Shown one piece after another: positions 1 to 7,219 of a stretch of DNA of 14,449 nucleotides. The stretch covers positions 1 to 14,449 of the forward strand of contig JASLIH010000537.1 in NCBI GenBank assembly GCA_030152105.1, written 5' to 3'. The notes below the pieces were generated by a model that was not told where the DNA came from, searched no databases, and was given only the letters and a program-made list of their open reading frames with translations. Within the stretch, counting starts at the first letter, position 1. Each line of letters begins with the position of its first letter. A program made the position numbers and the translations under genes. Source of the stretch: Actinomycetes bacterium (GTDB taxonomy: Bacteria > Actinomycetota > CALGFH01).

Positions 1-186
1 TCAGCTTCGTCCCGGGGGGAGTTCGAACGTGCTACCAGAGCGACCATGGCTGCCGGTCCGCAGCCTCGGGCGAGTCGCCACGCCGTGGGGCGGCGCGCCG
101 GAAGGCGAAGCAGGCCAGTGGCGCACTAGCCCGGCCCGACCACCACTCCGCCGGCCTCCGGTCCGGCGAGGGGGTGGTGGGCTTCG
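1..186. other. Leading intergenic region upstream of the sugar-phosphate transferase
   Basis: I see no convincing gene here. A plus-strand frame is open from base 1 to a TAG at 127-129 (42 codons, Arg/Ala rich). Only about 70% of its third positions are G/C, clearly below the genes of this window, so it is at best the tail of an upstream gene. A perfect 6-base inverted repeat, CGCCGG at 149-154 and CCGGCG at 163-168, sits just before the G-rich stretch that could be the ribosome binding site for the gene at 187. In DNA this GC-rich such a repeat may be chance. I could not place a promoter. Confidence 0.4.
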
Positions 187-1623
187 ATGAGGAACGCCAC
201 CGCCGGTCTGGTCGACCACCAGCCGCTGTTCCATGTGCCGCTCGTCGTCCCGACGCCAAGCGCGGCGGCCCGGCGCTACCGTGGTATGTCGTATGGACTG
301 GCCGCCTCGGATGCGATCTCTATCTGCGTGGCGCTGGTCCTTGCCTATTGGCTGCGATTCGGCGTCCAGCTGCTGCCCTCGCGGGAGCTACGCCTGGTCG
401 GCCTTGCACCGCTGGTATGGGTGGCGGTCTTCCACGCCTACAGTCTCTATCGCCCGCTGTACCTGTCGCCCGCCGAGGAGTTCCGGCGCACCGTCGGCGC
501 CAGCGGCGTCGGCATTGTGCTGCTGGCGATGGTCAGCTTCTGGTCAAAGTCCTCGTTCTCCCGCGGCTGGATCGGGCTGACCTGGGGACTGGCGGTGCTG
601 TTCGAGCTGCTCGTCCGGCGAATCTGGCGCCTCCACCAGCACCGCCGAAAGCTGGACGGGCGACTTGCGCTGCGCACGTTGATCATTGGCTCGACCGGCG
701 AGGCGATCCGGCTGGCCAAGGCGCTCGGCGCCCCCGGTTCAGGGTTCCTGCCCCTGGGGTACGTCCAACCGCATGGCTCCACCGAGGCAGGGGACACCCT
801 TCCCGTGCTCGGTGGGATCGAGCGGCTGCGCGAGCTGATCGCCGAGCAGTCGGTCGACTGCCTCTTTGTGGCCTCCACCCTGGTCGACTCCGATGCCATC
901 GAGGTCGTGTCCCACGCCGCCCGCCAGCAGGGCATCCATGTGCTCGTCTCGGCCAACATGACCCACGTGCTGGGCTCCCGGCTGGTGCTGCAGCAAATCG
1001 GCTCGGTGATCGCGCTTTCGCTGCGGCCTGTGCGCCTCACCGGCAAGCAGGCCCTGGCCAAGCGCGCCTTCGACCTGGTCGCGGGAATCATCCTGCTCCT
1101 GGTCACCATGCCGCTGTGGCTGGCCGCCGGGATCGCGATCCGGCTTACCTCGCCCGGCTCGGTTCTTTTCCACCAGGAGCGCGTGACCAAGGGCGGCCGC
1201 ACCTTCCGTATGCACAAGTTCCGGACGATGCGCGTTGGCATCCCGACCAACCTGGACACCAGCGCGCCATTCTTCAAGGTTGACCAGGACCCCCGGATCA
1301 CCCCGGTCGGGCATCTGCTGCGGAAGTGGAGCCTGGACGAGCTGCCCCAGCTCTGGAACGTGATCCGGGGCGAGATGAGCCTCATCGGGCCGCGGCCGCT
1401 CCCCACCGAGCAGGTGGCCGCGAACATCGAGCTCCTCGGACCCCGCCATGAGGTGCCGGCCGGCATGACCGGCTGGTGGCAGATCAACGGCCGCAGCGAC
1501 GTGGCGCCCGAGCAGGCCGTCCGCCTCGACGCGTTCTACATCGAGAACTGGTCGCTGGCGTTCGACCTCTACATCATTCTGAAGACCATGTCGACGGTCA
1601 TCGAACGCAAGGGCGCCTACTGA
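187..1623 (+). CDS. Exopolysaccharide polyprenyl-phosphate sugar-1-phosphate transferase (WbaP/CpsE type)
   Basis: Membrane enzyme that would transfer a sugar-1-phosphate from an NDP-sugar to undecaprenyl phosphate, the first committed step of repeat-unit assembly. The 478 residues have the full-length family layout. There are about four hydrophobic segments (about 35-58, 68-86, 104-118, 126-143), then a soluble nucleotide-binding-like middle domain (about 163-270), then the catalytic PglC-like domain from KRAFD at 292. In that domain, HKFRTM, the Asp-Glu pair D384-E385 in SLDELPQLWNV, and GEMSLIGPRPLP match the family; the DE pair is the known catalytic dyad. ATG at 187 follows a G-rich stretch (GAGGGGG, 168-174). 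An ATG at 286 just before the first membrane segment is a weaker alternative with no clear ribosome site. The sugar (glucose, galactose or other) cannot be told from sequence. Its last 7 bases overlap the end of the opposing deacetylase gene. Confidence 0.95.
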   Translation: MRNATAGLVDHQPLFHVPLVVPTPSAAARRYRGMSYGLAASDAISICVALVLAYWLRFGVQLLPSRELRLVGLAPLVWVAVFHAYSLYRPLYLSPAEEFRRTVGASGVGIVLLAMVSFWSKSSFSRGWIGLTWGLAVLFELLVRRIWRLHQHRRKLDGRLALRTLIIGSTGEAIRLAKALGAPGSGFLPLGYVQPHGSTEAGDTLPVLGGIERLRELIAEQSVDCLFVASTLVDSDAIEVVSHAARQQGIHVLVSANMTHVLGSRLVLQQIGSVIALSLRPVRLTGKQALAKRAFDLVAGIILLLVTMPLWLAAGIAIRLTSPGSVLFHQERVTKGGRTFRMHKFRTMRVGIPTNLDTSAPFFKVDQDPRITPVGHLLRKWSLDELPQLWNVIRGEMSLIGPRPLPTEQVAANIELLGPRHEVPAGMTGWWQINGRSDVAPEQAVRLDAFYIENWSLAFDLYIILKTMSTVIERKGAY

Positions 1624-2300
1624 CCGCTGGGCTGGGTCAGCTCTAGCCCCAGGGTCGCCTTGCGGCAGTGAAACGCCTCCGCGAACCCCGAGGGCGCGTT
1701 CGACTCGATCCCTCGCAGGCGCAGTAACGCCCAGAATGTGTCGGGCGTGAACCAGCGGCGCTCGCGCTGGCTGGGGAACCCGTCCAGCAGAAGCTCGATC
1801 TTCCGCTCGCAGACCGCCGCCGGCATGGGCACGAACAGGTTTGGGTTGCCCAGGTCACCGTCGTACTTGGGGATCTCGTACTCCAGCACGAGATGGTCGC
1901 GGAAGGTGTTCCAGGTGAGCTCGGCGACCAGGCGATGGTCCTGGTGGGCGTCGTCGCGGCGCGGGGTGAGGATGAGATCAGGAGCAACCTCACCCTTGAG
2001 CGACTCGAAGACCTCCTTGATCTCGGCCCCGGTCCAGGGAAAGAACCCGTCCCGGAACCTCTTCAGCACGACCGTCGACTGCTCGACGTCCTTGAGGAAG
2101 GCGGCGGCGCTGCCGGCCGCCTCGTTCTCCCGGACCCCCGCGGCCGCCAGGACGACCCAGGTGACGTGCACGGGGAACCCGCCAGTGGCCAGCTGGATCA
2201 CGGTCCCGCCACAGCCGATCTCGATGTCATCGGCATGGGCGCCGACGGCCAGGATCTGGAATGGACGCCCGTGCGGTCGCTGCGGTTGCAGAGGGAGCAC
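1617..2300 (-). CDS. PIG-L/LmbE-family deacetylase
   Basis: Probable zinc-dependent de-N-acetylase of the PIG-L family, whose members remove acetyl from GlcNAc-type groups on lipids, small molecules or NDP-sugars. In 227 residues, the N-terminal strand ILAVG leads into AHADDIEIGCGGT (21-33), with presumed ligands H22 and D25. The second motif, HQDHR (119-123), supplies D121 and H122. The usual AHPDD proline is an alanine here. The start is GTG at 2300, preceded on the minus strand by GGGAG about 8 bases upstream; there is no signal peptide, so it is probably cytoplasmic. It lies 44 bases downstream of the Wzz-like gene on the same strand, so the two are probably cotranscribed, and a role in sugar modification for the polymer is inferred from that. 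The substrate is unknown. Its TAG stop overlaps the 3' end of the transferase gene. Confidence 0.9.
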   Translation of the reverse strand: MLPLQPQRPHGRPFQILAVGAHADDIEIGCGGTVIQLATGGFPVHVTWVVLAAAGVRENEAAGSAAAFLKDVEQSTVVLKRFRDGFFPWTGAEIKEVFESLKGEVAPDLILTPRRDDAHQDHRLVAELTWNTFRDHLVLEYEIPKYDGDLGNPNLFVPMPAAVCERKIELLLDGFPSQRERRWFTPDTFWALLRLRGIESNAPSGFAEAFHCRKATLGLELTQPSGQ

Positions 2301-2344
2301 CTATGCCGCTCCCTCGAGGGCCTGGACACGCCTCGGGCGCCGGC

Positions 2345-3823
2345 TCATCGCATAGTCCCCAGGCGCAGCTTGAGGCTGCGCAGCAGCAGCCACGCCCACA
2401 GATGCGGGATCATGTCCCGGATGCACGTCGTGATCTCCTCGACCTCGCGATCGCTCAGCGGTGTGACCTGCTCGTCGCCGCCACGCCGGCCAGCCAGGAG
2501 CACGCCGAAGTCGACCTCGTCGCGGACCAGCGGCACCAGGGCGAACGAGTCCACCTGATCGCTGGCCAGGCCGGTACCGGCCAGCTGGCGCAGCTCGTCG
2601 AGGTCGAGCAGCCTCGGCCCGCTGCGCGCCGCCTCCTCGATGAGGTTGCGGACCCCCTGGTCGACGGTGCCTACGCTGGTCGCCCGGAGGCCGACGGCTC
2701 CCATCGTGCGGAACTGCTCGCCGTTCCTGAGCAGGACGACGGCCAGGTCGACCTGGAACCCATGGACGATCTGCTCCGCCGCCAGCTGCGGCAGATTCTC
2801 CTCATAGAGGTGCTGGGGTGGGCCCTCGAGGAACCGGAACAGGTCCTGGACCGAGGTGGCGATGTGGTCGAAGTCGGCGATCCCGCTCACAGACCCAGCC
2901 CCGTTGCCGGCCGGCGTGCCGTTCGACGACCGCATCAGCCCGTCTGGGCGGCGTGCCGCCAGTCGGAAGGTCCCCGTCTGGCTCAGCTCGTCCCGCTCCT
3001 CGTCGTTGCCCCCCGGCGTAGACGGCGTAGGCCAGGCGCGCCCGGAGGTCACCCGCCGTCCGTTCAGCCACCACGCCAGCCCGGCCGCGACGACCAGCGC
3101 CAGCAGCGCTCCGACGGCGGCGGTCCGCATTGGTTTGGGCTGCGCCGGCTCGTCGGGGACGGCGGCGTTGTCCCGCAGCGTATCGACTCTATTCCTCGCC
3201 CGGCTGGCGGCGCTGCTGGCCGCCACGCTCTGGTCGGCGAGCGCGGCCAGCTCCTTCTCCTTGGCCACCTGGTTGGCCTGCAGCCTCGGGTTCCCGGGTT
3301 GGGCCGCGAGCTCCTTCTTGAGTGCGGCGATCTCTTTCTCGAGCTGCCGCTGCCGAAGAGATATGGCGTCGATCTGCTGCTTGGCACTGGCTGCAGTCTG
3401 CTCGGCTACGACCAGCCGGTAGGCGCGCACCACCGTGTCCGCCAGACTGGCAGCCCGTTCCGGCGTGGCGTCCAGAGCCCGGATCGTGATCAGGTCGGCG
3501 TCCCGCGCCGGCTCGACCGTCAGCCGCTTGCTCAGCTCCTTTCGGGTCAACCGGCCACCGATGAGCTCGACGGTCCGGTTCAGGACCCCCGTCGAGGTCA
3601 GGTAATCCGCCTGGCTCCGGACGATCCGGCCGGGGTCGGTCTGGTCCCCCTCTGTGTCCAGGTACAGCTTGACGACGCCCTCGTAGCGGACCGGCTGCTG
3701 CGACGACCATGCGTAGGCCGCAATCGTGCCGATCAGCACGGCAACGACTACGAGCCATCGGTAGCGCCGAACGGACTCGACGAGGCTCGGCCCCTCCTGC
3801 CATTCCTTTGATGGGCCGTCCAA
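2345..3823 (-). CDS. Wzz-like polysaccharide chain-length/co-polymerase protein with C-terminal GAF-like domain
   Basis: Inner-membrane protein of the Wzz/chain-length-determinant class, which sets polymer length in Wzy-dependent export. Counting from TTG at 3823 (492 residues), there is a first membrane segment at about 22-39 and an extracytoplasmic region containing a long coiled coil (about 138-215). A proline-rich stretch (VPDEPAQPKP) then precedes the second membrane segment at about 234-253, as is typical of the family. No Walker A motif or tyrosine-kinase domain follows. Instead, after a low-complexity linker, residues about 320-480 look like a GAF domain (NLIEEAARSG, FALVPLVRDEVDFGVLLAG), which would lie in the cytoplasm. 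Start choice: the frame is open to a TTG at 3928, but those 35 extra codons have poor G/C third positions (about 63%) and no ribosome site. TTG at 3823 has AGGGGGAG just upstream, although the spacing is short. The pair with the deacetylase forms a minus-strand operon. Confidence 0.85.
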   Translation of the reverse strand: MDGPSKEWQEGPSLVESVRRYRWLVVVAVLIGTIAAYAWSSQQPVRYEGVVKLYLDTEGDQTDPGRIVRSQADYLTSTGVLNRTVELIGGRLTRKELSKRLTVEPARDADLITIRALDATPERAASLADTVVRAYRLVVAEQTAASAKQQIDAISLRQRQLEKEIAALKKELAAQPGNPRLQANQVAKEKELAALADQSVAASSAASRARNRVDTLRDNAAVPDEPAQPKPMRTAAVGALLALVVAAGLAWWLNGRRVTSGRAWPTPSTPGGNDEERDELSQTGTFRLAARRPDGLMRSSNGTPAGNGAGSVSGIADFDHIATSVQDLFRFLEGPPQHLYEENLPQLAAEQIVHGFQVDLAVVLLRNGEQFRTMGAVGLRATSVGTVDQGVRNLIEEAARSGPRLLDLDELRQLAGTGLASDQVDSFALVPLVRDEVDFGVLLAGRRGGDEQVTPLSDREVEEITTCIRDMIPHLWAWLLLRSLKLRLGTMR

Positions 3824-3825
3824 CG

Positions 3826-3833
3826 CTCCCCCT
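3826..3833 (-). promoter_or_regulatory. Candidate ribosome binding site for the Wzz-like gene
   Basis: On the minus strand AGGGGGAG lies 2 bases (from its last G) to 4 bases (from the G run) before the TTG at 3823. The spacing is tight, but no comparable purine-rich site precedes the alternative TTG at 3928, so this supports the shorter protein. Confidence 0.4.
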
Positions 3834-3860
3834 GCATCTTCGGCTCGCCCCTGTCCGGCA

Positions 3861-3866
3861 ATTGTA
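3861..3866 (-). promoter_or_regulatory. Candidate -10 box for the Wzz-like/deacetylase operon
   Basis: On the minus strand the hexamer TACAAT fits the TANNNT pattern of actinobacterial housekeeping -10 boxes. It stands out in a GC-rich region, about 38 bases upstream of the TTG at 3823. No good -35 hexamer is seen 16-18 bases further upstream. If it is real, transcription would start downstream of the TTG at 3928, ruling that start out. Confidence 0.3.
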
Positions 3867-3956
3867 TCGGTGGACTCCGCTCTGTGCGCCGTCCATGCGT
3901 CATGCTCGGCGCGGTAGGGTAGGGGCAACGCTCACGACAATCGCTGCGAGGACTGT

Positions 3957-4685
3957 TTGGACGCACCCCTGGAAGACCAGCGCGCGCTGCTGGAGCTGCA
4001 GCGCCACGACTCGGCCGCCGACCGCCTCAGGGCCAGGCGCGGCTCGCTGCCGGAGGACGCGCGGCTCGCCGAGCTGGCCAGTGGCCTGGCCGCCATCGAC
4101 CAGCTCGCCGCGGAGCGCCGCGGCAGCCTCGCCACCCTCCAGCGGGACCAGACGCGGCTCGAGGACGAGATCGACATGGTCACCCGCAAGGCCCGCAGCG
4201 AGGAGGACCGGGCGGCCTCCGGCAAGGTGACCAGCCCCAAGGAGCTGACAGCCATCCAGGAGGAGGTCGCCTCGCTCAAGCGGCGCCAGGTCGCGGTGGA
4301 GGACGACCTGCTGGAGCTGATGGAGCAGCGGGAGACCCTCGAGGCCGAGCTGGTCGAGCTGGACGGGCGGCGCGAGACGATCACCACGGAGCAGGGCGAG
4401 GTCACCCGGGCGCGCGACGCCATCCTTGTCGAGATCGACCGGGACCTCGCGACCGAGGAGGCGGCCGCGGGTGCGGTCGCGCCCCGGGTCGGCAGGGAGC
4501 TGCGGGCGCTCTATGACCAGATCCGCCGCCGCCAGGGCGGCGTGGGTGTCGCCGCCCTGGCCGGCGACACCTGCCAGGGCTGCCGGGTGTCGATCTCCCC
4601 GGTCGAGCTGGCCGCGGTCCGCAAGCTGCCATCCGAGGCGGTCAAACGGTGCGAGAACTGCCGCCGCATCCTGGTGGTCGAGTGA
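3957..4685 (+). CDS. C4-type zinc-ribbon coiled-coil protein (DUF164/zf-RING_7 family)
   Basis: Cytoplasmic protein of a widely conserved bacterial family whose exact function is not established; nucleic-acid binding or scaffolding is usually proposed. The 242 residues are mostly an Arg/Glu/Leu-rich helical coiled coil (about 5-190). Inside it is VTSPKELTAIQEEVASL (91-107), a conserved hinge-like stretch in this family. A C-terminal zinc ribbon follows with two CxxC pairs: C206/C209 in CQGC and C232/C235 in CENC. The start is TTG at 3957, with GCGAGG (3946-3951) five bases upstream, and it gives the usual family N-terminus (LLELQRHDSAADRL). It overlaps the following RNase HI gene by four bases. 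Next to RNase HI this matches the Rv2229c-Rv2228c order of M. tuberculosis. It is a housekeeping gene rather than part of the polysaccharide pathway. Confidence 0.92.
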   Translation: MDAPLEDQRALLELQRHDSAADRLRARRGSLPEDARLAELASGLAAIDQLAAERRGSLATLQRDQTRLEDEIDMVTRKARSEEDRAASGKVTSPKELTAIQEEVASLKRRQVAVEDDLLELMEQRETLEAELVELDGRRETITTEQGEVTRARDAILVEIDRDLATEEAAAGAVAPRVGRELRALYDQIRRRQGGVGVAALAGDTCQGCRVSISPVELAAVRKLPSEAVKRCENCRRILVVE

Positions 4686-5128
4686 ATCCCGACGAGGTGG
4701 TCGTCTGGACCGACGGCGGGGCGCGGGGCAACCCGGGCCCGGCCGGCTTCGGTGTGGTCGTCACGACCCCCGGCGGCGAGGTCCTGGCCCAGTTGGCGGA
4801 GGGCATCGGCTGGGCGACCAACAACGTGGCCGAGTATCGCGGCGCCATCGCCGGCCTGGAGCAGGCCCTGGCACTGGGCGCGCGGCGGGTGCGGGTCCGG
4901 GCCGACTCGCTGCTGGTCGTCAACCAGCAGAACGGCCGGTGGAAGGTGCGGAACGCGGCTCTCCGGGAGCTGTGGACCGAGACCCGCCGACTGGTCGGCC
5001 AGTTCGAGCGGGTGATCTGGGAGCATGTGCCTCGGGAGCGCAACCGGCACGCCGACGCGCTCGCCAACCGGGCGATGGACGCCCAGGGAATGGTCGAGCG
5101 GCCGGTCGAAGGTCTGCCGCGAACCTGA
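4682..5128 (+). CDS. rnhA: Ribonuclease HI
   Basis: Endonuclease that cuts the RNA strand of RNA-DNA hybrids, acting in the cytoplasm on R-loops and replication primers. In 148 residues all four metal-binding carboxylates of the RNase H fold are visible: D11 (TDGGARGNPGP), E51 (NNVAEYRG), D75 (RADS) and D125 (RHADALANRA). The chosen start is GTG at 4682, which overlaps the upstream TGA stop as GTGA and places the catalytic strand 8 residues in, as expected. An in-frame ATG at 4649 would add 11 residues lying over the zinc-ribbon coding end and is less likely. In mycobacteria the equivalent protein carries a C-terminal phosphatase-like (CobC-type) domain; here the protein ends after the RNase H domain plus a short tail. 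Translation is probably coupled to the zinc-ribbon gene. Confidence 0.95.
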   Translation: MNPDEVVVWTDGGARGNPGPAGFGVVVTTPGGEVLAQLAEGIGWATNNVAEYRGAIAGLEQALALGARRVRVRADSLLVVNQQNGRWKVRNAALRELWTETRRLVGQFERVIWEHVPRERNRHADALANRAMDAQGMVERPVEGLPRT

Positions 5129-5213
5129 GTCACGGCCAACGCATTTGCGCAACCTCCAGATGCCGTATCTTCGATTCATACAGGTAGTCCTCTTTTCCTG
5201 CCGTCGCAACCCA

Positions 5214-5219
5214 GATAAT
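5214..5219 (+). promoter_or_regulatory. Candidate -10 box for the asnB-led polysaccharide operon
   Basis: GATAAT in CCAGATAATG fits the actinobacterial -10 pattern and lies in the 183-base gap (5129-5311) before a five-gene operon, where a promoter is required. The gap is clearly richer in A/T than its surroundings between about 5140 and 5240. No convincing -35 hexamer lies 17 bases upstream. The start point would be near 5226, giving a leader of about 85 bases. Confidence 0.35.
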
Positions 5220-5222
5220 GCA

Positions 5223-5249
5223 AGTGCGCTGGCAATTCCGCGGCGCACT
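5223..5249. repeat. Perfect 7-base inverted repeat at the presumed transcription start
   Basis: AGTGCGC (5223-5229) and GCGCACT (5243-5249) are exact reverse complements separated by 13 bases. They sit directly after the candidate -10 box, so the repeat could be an operator or a 5' leader hairpin. It could instead be a terminator for the RNase HI gene, but no T-run follows. Confidence 0.4.
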
Positions 5250-5267
5250 CCCACGACGGCTTTGGAG

Positions 5268-5291
5268 CTCCGGCCTCTCACCGGTCCGGAG
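5268..5291 (+). repeat. Leader inverted repeat before the asnB ribosome site
   Basis: CTCCGG (5268-5273) and CCGGAG (5286-5291) form a 6-base stem with a 12-base loop. It ends 6 bases before GAGGGGG, the ribosome binding site of the next gene. In RNA it could affect translation start. The motif is short and G/C only, so chance is possible. Confidence 0.3.
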
Positions 5292-5311
5292 ACGGTAGAG
5301 GGGGCCTTTCT

Positions 5312-7219
5312 GTGTGCGGGATCCTCGGCGCCTACAACGTCGCCGCGGTGGACGACCGATGCATCGCCGCGATGTCGGAGGCCATCGCGCACCGGGGGCC
5401 GGACGCGACCGGCACCTGGAACAGCCCTGACGATGCCCACCGGGTTCGGCTCGGGCACCGGCGTCTGTCCATCATCGACCTGTCGGCCGCGGCCAACCAG
5501 CCGTTCGTCAAGGACGGACTGGTGCTGGTGTTCTGCGGCGAGATCTACAACTATCGGGAGCTCCGGTCTGAGCTGCGCACCGCCGGCACCAGCTTCCGCA
5601 CCGACTCCGACACCGAGGTGCTGCTGGAGGCGTGGCGCCGCTGGGGGCCGGCCAGCCTGCGCCGCCTGCGCGGCATGTTCGCCTTCGCGCTGTTCGACGA
5701 GCACCAGGGGACGCTCACCCTGGCCCGTGACCACTTCGGTATCAAGCCGCTGTTCTACACGGCGCGGGACGGCGGCGTCGCCTTCGCCTCGGAGCTGAAG
5801 GGGCTCCGGCCGCTGCTGGGCGACAGTCCACCGATCGACCACACCGCCATCGTCGCCTCGCTGATGTACTACTGGATCCCCGAGGACCACTGCGTCTACC
5901 AGGGTGTCCACAAGCTCCCGGCAGGCAGCTGGCTCCAGGTCGGCCCGGATGGCCACCAGCGACTGGAGCGGTTCTTCGACCCTCGCGCCGAGCTGGCCGA
6001 ACCGTCCGGCCGGCAGGTCGGGGTCGAGGAGCTGCGCCGGGTTCTGGAGGACTCTGTCGCCGCGCACCTGGTCGCCGACGTGCCGATCTCCACCTTCCTG
6101 TCCGGCGGGCTCGACTCCAGCCTGCTCACCGTCCTGGCCGCTCGCCAGAACCGCGACATCGACTGCTACACGATCTCGTTCCGTCAGGAGGACCGGCGGT
6201 TGGAGGCGATGCCGGACGACCTCTCCTATGCCCGCAAGCTGGCCGGCCAGCACGGCCTGCGGCTGCATGAGGTTGAGATCGCCCCTGACGTGGCCGATCT
6301 GCTTCCGCGGATGGTCCATACCCTGGACGAGCCGATCGGCGACGCGGCAGCCATCAACGCCTACCTGATCTGCCTGGCCGCCCGGGACGCCGGCGTGAAG
6401 GTGCTGCTGTCCGGCATGGGCGCAGACGAGCTGTTCGGCGGCTACCGCAAGCACTACGCCTGCCTGCTGGCCTCCAAGTACCGGCGCCTGCCCGGCGTCC
6501 TGCGACACCATGCAGTCGCGCCGATGGTCAACCGGCTGCCGGTGGCCGGCCGGCGCCGCGGCTATCGGGCGGCACGCTGGGCCAAGCGCTTCATCGCCTT
6601 TGCCGACCTGCCCGAGGAGGCGGCATTCCGGCGCAGCTACACCCACTACGACGTCCCCGATCTGCACGAGCTGCTCGATCCCGAGCTGTGGCCCCGGGTC
6701 GACCAGCTCGTCGACGAGCACGCGTCCGTCTACGCGGAGGGACCGGCCGACGACCAGGTCAACCGGATGTGCTACACCGACACGCGCATGTTCCTCGCCG
6801 GGCTCAACCTCGCCTACACCGACCGGGCCAGCATGGCCGCCTCCACCGAGGTCCGCGTCCCGTATGTGGACAAGGAGGTGGCCGCGGCCGCGTTCGCCAT
6901 CCCCGGCAGCGCCAAGATCGTCGGCCGGGAGCGCAAGGCGATCCTCAAGCAGGCCGCCGAGGCGTGGCTGCCCAAGGAGATCGTGTACCGCCCCAAGGGG
7001 CTGTTCAGCGCGCCCCTGCGAGCCTGGATCCGGCGCGACCTCGTCGACATGGTGGAGGACCTGGTGGCTGGAGGAACCCTGGTGACCTCCGGTCTGGTCG
7101 ACAAGCAGATGGTACGGACGATGATCGACGACGACCGCCGCGGCGCCGCCGACCGGTCCAAGGAGATCTGGCAGCTGCTGACCCTCGAGGTCTGGTACCG
7201 GCAGCAGGGCCGGGACTGA
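5312..7219 (+). CDS. asnB: Asparagine-synthase-like glutamine-dependent amidotransferase
   Basis: Two-domain cytoplasmic enzyme that takes ammonia from glutamine and uses ATP to amidate a carboxylate. The 635 residues start MCGILGAYN, giving the N-terminal nucleophile C2 of a class II glutaminase domain; GHRRLSIIDLS, NQPF, GEIYNY and SDTEVLLEAW follow. The synthetase domain has the ATP-pyrophosphatase loop SGGLDSS (264-270) and SGMGADELFGGY (367-378). The start is GTG at 5312 with GAGGGGG (5298-5304) 7 bases upstream; any other start would lose C2. Proteins of this type are common in polysaccharide loci. WbpS of the Pseudomonas aeruginosa O-antigen locus is an example linked to amidation of a uronic acid. 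Since it leads an operon containing an AlgD-like dehydrogenase, uronate amidation is a reasonable inference, but true asparagine synthesis is not excluded. Its stop shares one base with the next ATG. Confidence 0.93.
   Translation: MCGILGAYNVAAVDDRCIAAMSEAIAHRGPDATGTWNSPDDAHRVRLGHRRLSIIDLSAAANQPFVKDGLVLVFCGEIYNYRELRSELRTAGTSFRTDSDTEVLLEAWRRWGPASLRRLRGMFAFALFDEHQGTLTLARDHFGIKPLFYTARDGGVAFASELKGLRPLLGDSPPIDHTAIVASLMYYWIPEDHCVYQGVHKLPAGSWLQVGPDGHQRLERFFDPRAELAEPSGRQVGVEELRRVLEDSVAAHLVADVPISTFLSGGLDSSLLTVLAARQNRDIDCYTISFRQEDRRLEAMPDDLSYARKLAGQHGLRLHEVEIAPDVADLLPRMVHTLDEPIGDAAAINAYLICLAARDAGVKVLLSGMGADELFGGYRKHYACLLASKYRRLPGVLRHHAVAPMVNRLPVAGRRRGYRAARWAKRFIAFADLPEEAAFRRSYTHYDVPDLHELLDPELWPRVDQLVDEHASVYAEGPADDQVNRMCYTDTRMFLAGLNLAYTDRASMAASTEVRVPYVDKEVAAAAFAIPGSAKIVGRERKAILKQAAEAWLPKEIVYRPKGLFSAPLRAWIRRDLVDMVEDLVAGGTLVTSGLVDKQMVRTMIDDDRRGAADRSKEIWQLLTLEVWYRQQGRD

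Noticed and set aside
16..40. tRNA-like or SOS-box-like GTTCGAAC at 21-28
   Set aside because: The flanks do not form a T-arm stem or an acceptor stem, and there is no GAAC-N4-GTTC arrangement for a LexA site.
2261..3811. Long plus-strand open frame opposite the Wzz-like gene
   Set aside because: The minus-strand protein has membrane segments, a coiled coil and a GAF-like domain; the plus-strand translation is Arg/Pro/Gln-rich without any motif.
4511..6721. Very long open frame on the minus strand across the RNase HI and amidotransferase genes
   Set aside because: It lies antisense to two genes with complete catalytic motifs, has low-complexity composition, and is the usual by-product of high G/C at third positions.
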